Source: Nocardioides marinisabuli (GTDB lineage: Bacteria; Actinomycetota; Actinomycetes; Propionibacteriales; Nocardioidaceae). Taken from it: a DNA stretch of 64,000 nt. A program made the position numbers and the translations under genes. The stretch spans positions 186,001-250,000 of the forward strand of contig NZ_CP059163.1 of assembly GCF_013466785.1 (NCBI RefSeq), read 5' to 3'. The notes beneath the pieces were generated by a model. The model saw only the letters and a program-made list of their open reading frames with translations, ran no database searches and had not been told where the DNA came from. This document shows, in pieces, positions 26,738 through 34,846 of the stretch. Position 1 is the first letter of the stretch; every line of letters begins with the position of its first letter.

Positions 26738-27850
26738 TCAGAGGTCGACGGAGCAGTCGCCGACCGGTGCGGAGACGCAGATGCGCACGTCCTCGTCGGG
26801 CCGTGAGGACTCCTCGCCGGTGACGACGTCGCGCACGGTGCCGCTGGTCTTGCGGCTGGTGCAGGTGAAGCAGATGCCCATCCGACAGCCGGTCTCGGGC
26901 CGCAGCCCGAGCGCCTCGGCCTGCGCCAGGAGGGTCTCGCCGGTGTTGGTCGCGCCCAGCCCGCTACGGGTGAAGCTGGTCTCGCCCTGCGCAGGCCCCG
27001 CGCCGGCGGCGGTCGCAGGCGCCTTGAAGTGCTCGACGCGCAGCCGCGCACTGCCGTCGTACGCCGCCGCCACGGCGTCGACGAGCGCCGTGGGGCCGCA
27101 GACCCAGGTGTCGGTGTCGCGGAAGCCGGGGACCAGGCGCGCCAGCGCGGCCGGGCTGAAGCGGGTGCCGCCCCGAGCGGTGTGCACCAGGTGCACGTCG
27201 ACGTGGTTGTCGAAGCGCGCCACGGCGGCCAGCTCCTCGGCGTAGATCTGCTCCTGGGGGCTGCGGGCGTAGTGCAGGAAGGTGACGGGACGGTTGGCCC
27301 GCCCGTCGTAGCCGTCGCGCAGCAGCGTGCGCAGCATCGACATCACCGGGGTGATGCCGGAGCCGCCGCTGACCAGCAGCAGCGGGTGCGGGGTCGGGGT
27401 GGCGGGGCTGGCGTGCATGGTGAAGTCGCCGCCCGCCTGGCTGAGGTGGAGCAGGTCGCCCGGCCGGGCCCGGGTCGCCAGGTGGCGCGAGAGCGAGGTG
27501 CGCTCGTCGGTGTCGTCGTGGGCGCGCACGGTGAGGGTGAAGCGCTCGCCCGGGGCGGAGGCGGCCGAGGAGAGGGAGAAGCAGCGCGTGGCGCGTCGGG
27601 CCCCGGGCAGGTCGACCCCCACCTGCACGTGCTGGCCGGCCCGGTGCCCGCGCCAGGTCGACGTCGGCTGCACCGTCAGCGTGGTGACCGGGTGCACGCC
27701 TGTCGTCTCGGGACGGACCTCCACGACCCGGCCACGGACCTCGTGGGCCGCCCAGAGCGGGTTGACCTGCTCGAGGTAGCGGTCCACCCCGTGCGGGGAC
27801 GCGAGGGCCGCGACGGCTCGGGACCGCAGGACGGCGCTGACGAGGCGCAT
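26738..27850 (-). CDS. Ferredoxin reductase with C-terminal [2Fe-2S] domain, electron donor of the desaturase
   Basis: A 370-residue NAD(P)H-dependent reductase. The N-terminal part is a flavin-binding FNR-type barrel (RCFSLSSAASAPG). Then comes the pyridine nucleotide domain with LLVSGGSGITPVMSMLRTLL and WVCGPTALVDAV. The C-terminal plant-type iron-sulphur domain has CRMGICFTC plus a further cysteine near the end. It lies 26 bases upstream of the desaturase on the same strand, as Rv3230c does for DesA3. The ATG at 27850 is chosen because the domain begins there. A TetR-type palindrome sits 18 bases before it. Confidence 0.9.
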   Translation of the reverse strand: MRLVSAVLRSRAVAALASPHGVDRYLEQVNPLWAAHEVRGRVVEVRPETTGVHPVTTLTVQPTSTWRGHRAGQHVQVGVDLPGARRATRCFSLSSAASAPGERFTLTVRAHDDTDERTSLSRHLATRARPGDLLHLSQAGGDFTMHASPATPTPHPLLLVSGGSGITPVMSMLRTLLRDGYDGRANRPVTFLHYARSPQEQIYAEELAAVARFDNHVDVHLVHTARGGTRFSPAALARLVPGFRDTDTWVCGPTALVDAVAAAYDGSARLRVEHFKAPATAAGAGPAQGETSFTRSGLGATNTGETLLAQAEALGLRPETGCRMGICFTCTSRKTSGTVRDVVTGEESSRPDEDVRICVSAPVGDCSVDL

Positions 27851-27867
27851 GGCCACCTCCGGGGATT

Positions 27868-27887
27868 CGGTGAACGGGCGTACACCG
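27868..27887. promoter_or_regulatory. Candidate TetR operator CGGTGAACGGGCGTACACCG
   Basis: A 20-bp near-palindrome, symmetric at 8 of 10 base pairs (CGGTGnACGnnCGTnCACCG), placed between the reductase start (27850, minus strand) and the divergent TetR gene (28033). The position and length are typical for autoregulating TetR repressors. Binding by the neighbouring regulator is inferred. Confidence 0.6.
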
Positions 27888-28032
27888 AAATAGCACCACC
27901 CCGCGTCAGTGGCGTCAACGTCCGTCCCCGGTGATCCCCACCACCTGCACCGTCGCCGCCCCGTCGTCCGCCCCGTCACCAGCGCGGTGGGCCACGACGA
28001 CCGGGCGCCGCGCCCGGCGATAGCATCGACCC

Positions 28033-28653
28033 GTGACCGAGACCCGTGTCGAGCGCAAGGAGCGCACCCGACGAGCCATCCTCGACGCGGCCCTCGAGTT
28101 GTGCGAGGACAGCAGCCTCGTGGCGCTCTCGCTGCGCCAGGTCGCCAAGGAGGTGGGCATCGTGCCCACCGGCTTCTACCGCCACTTCGACTCCATCGAG
28201 TCGCTGGGCCTGAGCCTGGTCGACGAGTCGTTCGCCTCCCTGCGCGCGCTGCTGCGCGACGTGCGCCGCGACGACACCTCGACCACCGACATCGTCGACG
28301 GCTCGGTCTCGATCCTCGTCGACCACGTGCACCGCCAGCGCTCGCACTTCGCCTTCATCGCGCGCGAGCGCACCGCCGGTCAGCCCGCGGTGCGCGAGGC
28401 GATCCGGCACGAGATCGAGCTCTGCGAGCGGGAGCTGGCCACGGACCTGGCCCGGCTGCCCGGGACCACCGCGTGGTCGCCGGAGGACCTGCGCATCCTC
28501 TCGGCGCTGATCGTCTCGGCGATGGTCGCCGTCGCCGAGGAGATCCTGGCCGCCGCGGGGCGGCCGGAGGCCGAGGAGCAGATCGTGCACGAGGCCCGCA
28601 CCCAGCTGCGGATGGTGCTCGTCGGCGCCCTCAACTGGCGCTCGCGCACGTGA
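28033..28653 (+). CDS. TetR family transcriptional regulator
   Basis: A 206-residue regulator. The N-terminal helix-turn-helix reads RAILDAALELCEDSS...LSLRQVAKEVGIVPTGFYRHFDSIE, a typical TetR DNA-binding domain. The remainder is an alpha-helical ligand/dimer domain. It is divergent from the reductase-desaturase pair and likely senses fatty acyl chains or acyl-CoA and represses that pair and itself. The GTG start lies six bases after TAGCAT, suggesting a leaderless mRNA. It overlaps the next gene by four bases (GTGA). Confidence 0.88.
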   Translation: MTETRVERKERTRRAILDAALELCEDSSLVALSLRQVAKEVGIVPTGFYRHFDSIESLGLSLVDESFASLRALLRDVRRDDTSTTDIVDGSVSILVDHVHRQRSHFAFIARERTAGQPAVREAIRHEIELCERELATDLARLPGTTAWSPEDLRILSALIVSAMVAVAEEILAAAGRPEAEEQIVHEARTQLRMVLVGALNWRSRT

Positions 28654-29565
28654 GCAGCCGTCGCTCCCACCTCGCCGGCGCCCTGCTCGACCCCGCTTCC
28701 CGGGCGTGGTGGCGTGCGGCCGGCCGCCGCGTGGACCTCGAGGGCGAGCACGCCTGGCTGCAGGCGCCCACCAGCAGCGCCTCATTGGTGGGCGACACCT
28801 GGCTGGCCCAGGAGGCGGACCGGCTCGGCGGGCGGGTCACCGAGGGCCGCGCCGACGCCGGGCTCATGGCCGACCTGGCCGCCCTCGACGGCCCCGGCTT
28901 CGCCGCGAGCGACCTGCGCGCGGAGGTGCGTGACTTCTACGAGCACACCGCGTCGTGGCGGATGGAGGTGTGGACCGGCTGGCAACCGCTCTTCTGGCCC
29001 GGTGGCGAGCTCGTCTCCCGGCGCTTCGGGCGCCGGGTGGGCCAGCTGGCCCTGCCGATGCGGCCGCTCGACGTCGCCCGTGGGATGGACAGCCGGGTCT
29101 CGGTCATCACCGACCGGCACGGCGCCCAGCAGGCCGCCGGGTGGCTGCGCACCCTGCGCTCGACCGGCGAGTACGTGTACTCCGGCTGCTACTCCCTGCG
29201 CCGCCTGCCCGGCTCCGACCGGCTCCGACCGGCCCAGCGTGCACGTCGCGTTCCCCCTGGAGCACGGCAACGTGCAGGTCTTCCTGCGCCCGGAGGTGGG
29301 CCCCGGCGGCTCGCTGGTGCTGCGCTCCCCGTCGCGGGCCTTCGGCGGCGACGGCTGCTACGTCACCGTGCGCCACCGCGGGCGCACCTTCGCCGCGCGG
29401 GCACCGGTGCGCGAGCGCTTCCACGTCCACGTCGACGACGAGGGCGTGCTGCGCACCGACCACCACCTCTCGCTGTGGTCGGCCCGGGCGGTCTCGCTGC
29501 ACTACCGCCTGGAACGGCTGGCGCCGCCCCGGGCTACCCCCGGGGTCGCACCGTCAGGTCGCTGA
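28650..29565 (+). pseudogene. Conserved hypothetical gene split by a 10-bp tandem duplication
   Basis: The gene starts with GTG overlapping the TetR stop and reads VSSRRSHLAGALLDP...YSLRRLPGSDR in one frame. A duplicated ggctccgacc (29211-29220 and 29221-29230) then shifts it by one base. Removing one copy restores a single 301-residue frame that continues PSVHVAFPLEHGNVQVFLRP and ends at 29565. The intact product would have no signal peptide. Its middle carries Trp/Gly-rich strands (EVWTGWQPLFWPGGELV). I do not recognise the family. It is probably co-transcribed with the TetR gene. A real lesion or a sequencing error are both possible. Confidence 0.8.
29211..29230 (+). repeat. Exact 10-bp tandem duplication
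   Basis: ggctccgacc occurs twice in direct succession. A 10-base unit changes the reading frame, and gain or loss of one copy would switch the surrounding gene off or on. Confidence 0.95.
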
Positions 29566-30223
29566 GCACCGCGTCGTCGGGCAGGTCGAGGGCGTGCAGC
29601 ACCGCGCCGACCACGGTCGCGGGGTCGATCCACTGCGACGGGTCGTAGTCCTTGCCCTCCTGGGCGTGCACCTTCTCCTGCATCGCGGTGGCGGTGCGTC
29701 CGGGGTAGACGGAGGTCACCCGCACCCCGTGGGCCGCCTCCTCGGCGCGCAGCGAGTCGGCCAGCGCCTTGAGCCCGTGCTTGCTGGCGGCGTACGCCGA
29801 CCACTGCGGGTGGGCGAAGAGCCCGGCACCCGAGTTGACCAGCACCACGGTGCCGCGCGCCGCGCGCAGGGCGGGCAGGGCCAGCCTCGTCAGCACGGCC
29901 GGCGCCACGAGGTTGACCGTCACCTGCTCCACCCAGGCAGCGGTGGACAGCTCGGCGACCGGGCCGAGCTCGACCACCCCGCCGGCGTGGACCAGGGAGT
30001 CGAGGCGCGCGGGCAGCCGGCCCTCGAGCGCGTCGACGGCACCGGGGTCGGCCAGGTCGGCGACGACCGTGCGCGCCCCGGGGTGCGCCGCCTCGAGCTC
30101 GGCGGCGCGCTCCTCGGAGCGGGCCAGCAGCCAGGTCTCGTCGCCGCGCTCACGCAGCCGCTGGGCGAGCACCTCCCCGATGCCGGAGCCGGCGCCGGTG
30201 AGCAGGTGGGTGCGGGGGCTCAT
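29534..30223 (-). CDS. Short-chain dehydrogenase/reductase
   Basis: A 229-residue SDR enzyme. The cofactor loop is LLTGAGSGIGEVLAQRL, the active-site serine lies in VLVNSGAGLFAHPQW, and the catalytic pair is YAASKHGLKALADSL. PGRTATAMQ follows. It is similar in layout to the Rv3224-type SDRs. Its 3' end overlaps the 3' end of the convergent broken gene by 32 bases. The substrate is not predictable. The start ATG is at 30223. Confidence 0.88.
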   Translation of the reverse strand: MSPRTHLLTGAGSGIGEVLAQRLRERGDETWLLARSEERAAELEAAHPGARTVVADLADPGAVDALEGRLPARLDSLVHAGGVVELGPVAELSTAAWVEQVTVNLVAPAVLTRLALPALRAARGTVVLVNSGAGLFAHPQWSAYAASKHGLKALADSLRAEEAAHGVRVTSVYPGRTATAMQEKVHAQEGKDYDPSQWIDPATVVGAVLHALDLPDDAVLSDLTVRPRG

Positions 30224-30236
30224 CGCGGGCGCCTCC

Positions 30237-31205
30237 TCAGCGGGTCAGCACGATCTTGCCGAAGACGTCACCGTCGATCATGGCGGCGAAGCCCTCGGGT
30301 GCCCGGTCCATCGGCAGGGTGCGGTCGACCAGGGGGCGCGCACCGGTGGCGTCGAGCATCGAGACCAACGAGGCCAGCTCGTCGCGCGTGCCCATGGTGG
30401 AGCCGACCACCGAGAGCTGGAGGAAGAAGATGCGGGTCAGCTCGGCGTCGTCGAGCTGGGGACCCGAGGTGGTGCCGCTGATGACCAGGCGACCGCCGGG
30501 CTTGAGCGAGCGCACCGAGTGCGACCAGGTGGCGCGACCGACGGTCTCCATGACGGCGTCGACCTTGACCGGCAGCCGGGCGCCGGACTCGAAGACCTCG
30601 TGGGCGCCGATCTCAAGCGCCCGGGCGCGCTTGGCCTCGTCGCGGCTGGTGGCCAGCACCCGCAGGCCGGCGGCACGGCCCAGGATGATCGCCGCGGTGG
30701 CGACGCCGCCGCCGGCGCCCTGCACCAGCACGGTGTCGCCCGCGGTGAGCTGGCCACGGGTGAAGAGCATCCGGTAGGCGGTCAGCCACGCGGTGGGCAG
30801 GCAGGCGGCCTCCTCGAACGACAGCGAGGCGGGCTTGGGGACCACGTTGCGGCGCGGCACGACCACCTTGTCGGCGAAGGTGCCCTGGTGCCGCTCGGAG
30901 AGCAGCGAGCGCTTCGGGTCGAAGGTCTCGTCGCCGCTCCACGACGGGTCGCTGACCACGGCGTGCACGACGACCTCGTTGCCGTCCTCGTCGAGCCCGG
31001 CGGCGTCGCAGCCCAGGATCATCGGCAGCGACTCGTCCTTGAGGCCCACGCCCCGCAGCGACCACACGTCGTGGTGGTTGAGCGAGGCGGCCTTGACGGT
31101 GACGGTGGTCCAGCCCTTGGGGGCGACCGGGTCGGGACGCTCCCCCACCACCAGGCCGGAGATCGGGTCGTCGGAGGAGAAGGACTCGGCGTAGACGGCG
31201 AACAT
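30237..31205 (-). CDS. Zinc-independent MDR/quinone-oxidoreductase-like NAD(P) dehydrogenase
   Basis: A 322-residue medium-chain dehydrogenase. The GroES-like N-terminus contains SLNHHDVWSLRGVGL and ILGCDAAGLDEDGNEVVVHAV. The nucleotide-binding part has VLVQGAGGGVATAAIILGRAAGL. Residues for the catalytic zinc are not clearly present, so it is probably a quinone oxidoreductase- or enoyl reductase-like member. The ATG at 31205 is chosen because upstream residues to 31274 are not conserved. It is followed by the SDR gene 13 bases later. Confidence 0.82.
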   Translation of the reverse strand: MFAVYAESFSSDDPISGLVVGERPDPVAPKGWTTVTVKAASLNHHDVWSLRGVGLKDESLPMILGCDAAGLDEDGNEVVVHAVVSDPSWSGDETFDPKRSLLSERHQGTFADKVVVPRRNVVPKPASLSFEEAACLPTAWLTAYRMLFTRGQLTAGDTVLVQGAGGGVATAAIILGRAAGLRVLATSRDEAKRARALEIGAHEVFESGARLPVKVDAVMETVGRATWSHSVRSLKPGGRLVISGTTSGPQLDDAELTRIFFLQLSVVGSTMGTRDELASLVSMLDATGARPLVDRTLPMDRAPEGFAAMIDGDVFGKIVLTR

Positions 31206-31215
31206 GTGGGTCACG

Positions 31216-32010
31216 TTACTGCTCGACCGCGAGCCTGAGCCGGCGCAGGGCCAGCAGGTCCACACTGCGGGCATGGTTGCTCAGCACGACGACCGCGACC
31301 CGCTCCGCCGGGACGAAGCCGACGAAGGAGCGGTAGCCGCCGGTCCCACCGTTGTGCCACCACAGGTGGTCGGGCCGGTCGTGGCGCAGCCACCCCAGGC
31401 CGATCGTCTGCCCGCGGGTCACCCGGGGCTGCTGGGTGAGCCGGACCGCCTCGCCCAGCGGCGTCGAGGCGGGGTCGAGCTGCGCCTCGAGGTAGACCAG
31501 CAGGTCGTCGACCGTCGAGCGCAGGGCGCCGGCGCCCGGCATCCCCGCCAGCGGCCACGGGGCGGCGGGGGCCGACCTGCGGCGGTGGCCGGGCACCAGC
31601 CGGGAGCGCTGCTCGTCGCTGAGCCGGTCGTCGGTGGCGGTGGCCACCAGGCCGAGGGGGGCGCACACGCGCTGCTGCACGAGGTCGCCGTACGACGTGC
31701 CGGTGGCGTGGGCGAGCGCCTGGCCGAGCACCCCGACGCCGAGGTTGGAGTAGTGCACGGTGCCGGTGCCGGGCGTGCGCCGCAGCCGTGCCCGGCCGAG
31801 CGCCTCGAGCAGGCCGGAGGTGTGGGTCGCGAGGTGGGCCAGGGTGATCTCGACGCCGTCGCGGGCGGGCACGCGCGTCCCCGGCAGCAGGGCCGTGAAC
31901 GTCTTGGTGATCGAGCCGATCTCGTGGAGGCTGCGCCCGTCGGGGACAGCCCCCTCGCGGGCACGGCCGACGACCCGGGTCGAACCGTCCCGCTCGCGGA
32001 CGCCCACCAC
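31216..32010 (-). CDS. Serine hydrolase / beta-lactamase-like (class C fold) with uncertain start
   Basis: A serine hydrolase with the nucleophile motif SITK (EIGSITKTFTALL), the tyrosine motif YSN (VHYSNLGVGVLG) and the third motif HNGGTGGYRSF. No signal peptide is seen, so it is probably a cytoplasmic esterase or D-aminopeptidase-like enzyme rather than a true lactamase. The homologous frame reaches back to about 32094, but it has no ATG, GTG or TTG before GTG at 32010/32007. The CTG at 32094 overlaps the malic-enzyme stop. The given start is therefore the shortest supported one and would cut the first helix. Confidence 0.75.
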   Translation of the reverse strand: MVGVRERDGSTRVVGRAREGAVPDGRSLHEIGSITKTFTALLPGTRVPARDGVEITLAHLATHTSGLLEALGRARLRRTPGTGTVHYSNLGVGVLGQALAHATGTSYGDLVQQRVCAPLGLVATATDDRLSDEQRSRLVPGHRRRSAPAAPWPLAGMPGAGALRSTVDDLLVYLEAQLDPASTPLGEAVRLTQQPRVTRGQTIGLGWLRHDRPDHLWWHNGGTGGYRSFVGFVPAERVAVVVLSNHARSVDLLALRRLRLAVEQ

Positions 32011-32090
32011 CAGGCCGGCCCGGCGCCGGACGGCCCGGTCGAGCGCCGCCCCGACGTCGTCGGTGCTCCAGCCACGTGCGTACCCCCGGG

Positions 32091-33299
32091 TCAGCGGCGG
32101 GCGACCCCGTCGCGGCGCGCCGCCTCGGCGACCGCGCTGGAGACGGCGCCCGGCACCCGCTCGTCGAACGGCGAGGGGATGATGTAGGTCTCGCTGAGGT
32201 CGTCGCCGACCAGCTCGGCCAGCGCGTTGGCCGCCGCGAGCTTCATGCCCTCGGTGATCCCCGTGGCGTGGACGTCGAGCGCCCCGCGGAAGATGCCGGG
32301 GAAGGCCAGCACGTTGTTGATCTGGTTGGGGAAGTCGGAGCGCCCGGTGGCCACCACGCGGGCGTACTTGTGGGCCACGTCCGGGTGCACCTCGGGCGTG
32401 GGGTTGGCCAGGCCGAAGATGATCGAGTCGGGCGCCATCCGCGCCACGTCCTCCTCGGGCACGGTGCCGCCGGAGACGCCCAGGTAGACGTCGGCGCCGG
32501 CCAGGACGTCGCCCAGCGAGCCGGTGCGCCCGGTCTTGTCGGCGGTCATCTCGGCCAGCGCGCGCTTGACCGGCGTCAGGTCGCCGCGCGAGGAGTGCAG
32601 GACGCCCTTGCGGTCGGTGACCGCGAGGTCGGTGATGCCGGCCTCGAGCAGGATCTTGGCGACCGCGACACCGGCGGCGCCGGCACCGGAGATGACCACC
32701 CGGGTCGTCGCCGGCTCGCGGCCGGTCAGCTTGAGGGCGTTCTTGAGCGCCGCGAGGGCCACCACGGCGGTGCCGTGCTGGTCGTCGTGGAAGACCGGGA
32801 TGTCGAGCATCTCCTTGAGACGGTCCTCGATCTCGAAGCACCGGGGCGCCGAGATGTCCTCGAGGTTGACGCCGCCGAAGCTCGGGGCGAGCCGCGCGAC
32901 GGTCTCGATGATCTGCTCGGTGTCGGTGGTGTCGAGGCAGATCGGCACGGCGTCGACGCCGCCGAACTGCTTGAAGAGCACCGCCTTGCCCTCCATCACC
33001 GGCATCGCGGCCGCCGGGCCGATGTCGCCCAGGCCGAGCACCGCGGTGCCGTCGCTGACCACGGCCACGGTGTTGGGCACCCAGGTGTAGTGCTGGGTCA
33101 TGCTCGGGTCGGCGGCGATCGCCTCGCACACCAGCGCCACACCGGGGGTGTAGGCCAACGACAGGTCGGCTGCGTCCTTCAGCGGCGCGGTCGCGGCGAC
33201 CTGCATCTTGCCGCCCACGTGGAGGTCGAAGACGGGGTCGCCCTCGAACGGGTGGGTGGTGGCGGTGGCCGGCTGGGGCGGCACGGGGACTGAGGACAT
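32091..33299 (-). CDS. Malic enzyme (NAD(P)-dependent, short bacterial form)
   Basis: Oxidative decarboxylation of malate to pyruvate. The 402-residue length fits the short bacterial type. Seen are LSLAYTPGVA with the catalytic tyrosine, the metal-binding region DDQHGTAVVALAALKNALK, the nucleotide motif VVISGAGAAGVAVAKILLEAG, and FGLANPTPEV and NQINNVLAFPGIFRGALD. The ATG is at 33299. The longer frames upstream run into the sodX region and are not conserved. Confidence 0.93.
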   Translation of the reverse strand: MSSVPVPPQPATATTHPFEGDPVFDLHVGGKMQVAATAPLKDAADLSLAYTPGVALVCEAIAADPSMTQHYTWVPNTVAVVSDGTAVLGLGDIGPAAAMPVMEGKAVLFKQFGGVDAVPICLDTTDTEQIIETVARLAPSFGGVNLEDISAPRCFEIEDRLKEMLDIPVFHDDQHGTAVVALAALKNALKLTGREPATTRVVISGAGAAGVAVAKILLEAGITDLAVTDRKGVLHSSRGDLTPVKRALAEMTADKTGRTGSLGDVLAGADVYLGVSGGTVPEEDVARMAPDSIIFGLANPTPEVHPDVAHKYARVVATGRSDFPNQINNVLAFPGIFRGALDVHATGITEGMKLAAANALAELVGDDLSETYIIPSPFDERVPGAVSSAVAEAARRDGVARR

Positions 33300-33456
33300 C
33301 TCGTTGAGGTCTTTCCAGGCTGAGGGCCGTCGGGGACGGATCCGGCTCGACGGGCGGGGTGGTGCCTCGGAGCGCCGGGACCCATGCGGGGTGCGCGTGC
33401 TCGCAGTCTGGCACAGCGGACCCGCCCCTCCGAGGGGCGTCCCACCGTGCGGCGGG

Positions 33457-33832
33457 TCACATCCGGCCGCACCGCGGGCGCGGCCACACCCGGGCCACGA
33501 CGACGCCCCGCACGTCGTCCTCCGGCACCGGGCCCCGGTGCCGCGAGTCGACGCCGACCTCCGGGTCGTCGCTGAGAGCCACCACCCCGGGGCCCCCGAC
33601 GCCGTGCGCCGGCGCTCGGTGGCGCGCTTGACCGCCAGGGTGCCGTCGGCGAGCCGGCGACGACCACGCGCCCCGGTCGTACCGGCCGCCGGTAGGAGAC
33701 CAGCAGCCGGTCGCCGGGGCGCAGCCCCGGGCGCATCGAGTCCCCGCGCACCAGCGCCCAGCCCCAGGGCAGCGCCCGGCGGGCGGGCCGGGGCGGCCGG
33801 CCCGCCCGAGCGGGTGGGGACGTGTGACTCAC
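33457..33832 (-). pseudogene. sodX: Nickel superoxide dismutase maturation protease (SodX-like, S26 family), frameshifted
   Basis: Divergent from sodN, the expected place for its maturation peptidase. The N-terminal frame (ALPWGWALVRGDSMRPGLRPGDRLLV) has the S26 serine in GDSM. It then continues one frame off as RLADGTLAVKRATERR, carrying the catalytic lysine, and again one frame off as VVALSDDPEVGVDSR and VPEDDVRGVVVARVW to the stop. Two single-base losses near 33650 and 33620 explain this. Restored, the product is about 125 residues. It is either a degraded gene or a double sequencing error. Confidence 0.75.
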
Positions 33833-33881
33833 GCGGAGTAGTGTCCCAGCCAAGAGTCAGACGACGTACGAGAGGACCTGC

Positions 33882-34283
33882 ATGTTCGCCAAGCTGTTCG
33901 CGCCCACCATCGAGGTGTCTGCCCACTGCGACCTGCCCTGCGGTGTCTACGACCCCGCGCAGGCCCGCATCGAGGCCGAGTCGATCAAGGGCATCATCGC
34001 CAAGGTCGCCGACAACGACGACCCTGACTTCCGCACCCGCGCCATCATCATCAAGGAGCAGCGCGCCGAGATGGTCAAGCACCACCTGTGGGTGCTCTGG
34101 ACCGACTACTTCAAGCCCCCGCACTTCGAGAAGTACCCCCAGCTGCACGTGCTGGTCAACGAGGCCACCAAGCTCGCCGGGGCCTCCGGCGCCAAGGGTG
34201 CCCTCGACGCCGACGTGGCCGACCAGCTGCTCGCCAAGATCGACGAGATCGCCGAGATCTTCTGGGAGACCAAGAAGGGCTGA
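33882..34283 (+). CDS. sodN: Nickel-containing superoxide dismutase
   Basis: The 133-residue precursor has a 14-residue leader (MFAKLFAPTIEVSA) that must be cut so that His1 becomes the free N-terminus. The nickel hook is HCDLPCGVYDPAQARIEAES, with ligands His1, Cys2 and Cys6. The rest matches the family closely (KEQRAEMVKHHLWVLWTDYFKPPHFEKYP). It is a cytoplasmic hexamer that removes superoxide. The ATG at 33882 follows GAGAGGACCTGC. The divergent maturation protease gene is frameshifted, which raises the question of how this precursor is processed. Confidence 0.96.
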   Translation: MFAKLFAPTIEVSAHCDLPCGVYDPAQARIEAESIKGIIAKVADNDDPDFRTRAIIIKEQRAEMVKHHLWVLWTDYFKPPHFEKYPQLHVLVNEATKLAGASGAKGALDADVADQLLAKIDEIAEIFWETKKG

Positions 34284-34314
34284 ACCACCCACGCGGCCCG
34301 CGACGGGTCGATGC

Positions 34315-34339
34315 GTTTGCGAGGGCCGGGCCCGGGGTA
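34315..34339 (+). promoter_or_regulatory. Candidate SigF (SigB-type) promoter of the rsbW-sigF operon
   Basis: GTTT (34315-34318) and GGGTA (34335-34339) are separated by 16 bases. This matches the general-stress sigma consensus known for SigF/SigB (GTTT-N14 to 17-GGGTA). It lies about 85 bases upstream of the anti-sigma gene, as in the autoregulated usfX-sigF operon of mycobacteria. It overlaps the sodN terminator. Confidence 0.65.
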
Positions 34340-34359
34340 GCACCTCGGGGCCGGCCCTC
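34321..34359 (+). terminator. Hairpin downstream of sodN, overlapping the SigF-type promoter
   Basis: Arms gagggccgg (34321-34329) and ccggccctc (34351-34359) enclose a 21-base loop that itself contains GC-rich complementary runs. It lies 37 bases after the sodN stop and probably ends sodN mRNA. Confidence 0.6.
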
Positions 34360-34423
34360 GTGCCGTCAGCAGCCCCTCCTGCCCACTAGGGTGCGAGCAC
34401 CCACACCCGTGAAGGACGGCTCC

Positions 34424-34843
34424 ATGTCTGCCACCTCAGCGACCACCGGCCCGGTCGCGGACCGACCCGACGTCGAGATCCGCCTGCCCGCGGACGGCGC
34501 CTACGTCTCGGTGCTGCGCACGACCACCGCCGGCCTGGCCGCTCGGCTCGACTTCACGATCGACGACATCGAGGACCTGCGCATCGCCGTGGGCGAGGCC
34601 TGCGCGATGGTGCTGCCCGAGGCCGACGAGGTCTCCGACCTGACCGGGCAGTTCCACCTGCGCCCGGGCCAGCTGACCGTCTCGGTGGCCGTCACCGCCA
34701 CCGAGCCCTCGGCCCCCGACTACGACAGCTTCGCCTGGCAGGTGCTGACCACGCTGGCCGACTCGGCCACCGTCGGCACCAGCGAGGGCCGGTTCGTGGT
34801 CACGATGGTCATGCACCCCACCGCCCTCGGCGAGGGCAGGTAG
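34424..34843 (+). CDS. Anti-sigma factor, RsbW/UsfX-type histidine-kinase-like ATPase
   Basis: A 139-residue GHKL-fold protein. The N-box-like helix reads IDDIEDLRIAVGEACAMVLPEA, typical of RsbW-like anti-sigma factors, and the C-terminal strands end RFVVTMVMHP. It should bind and hold the SigF encoded 3 bases downstream and be released by an anti-anti-sigma factor not found in this window. The ATG at 34424 follows GAAGGA. The whole arrangement matches usfX-sigF (Rv3287c-Rv3286c). Confidence 0.88.
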   Translation: MSATSATTGPVADRPDVEIRLPADGAYVSVLRTTTAGLAARLDFTIDDIEDLRIAVGEACAMVLPEADEVSDLTGQFHLRPGQLTVSVAVTATEPSAPDYDSFAWQVLTTLADSATVGTSEGRFVVTMVMHPTALGEGR

Positions 34844-34846
34844 CCG

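Noticed and set aside
31216..33414. Fusion of serine hydrolase with upstream sequence through malic enzyme
   Set aside because: The long frame is just open out-of-phase sequence of the malic enzyme gene; the hydrolase similarity begins only after its stop.
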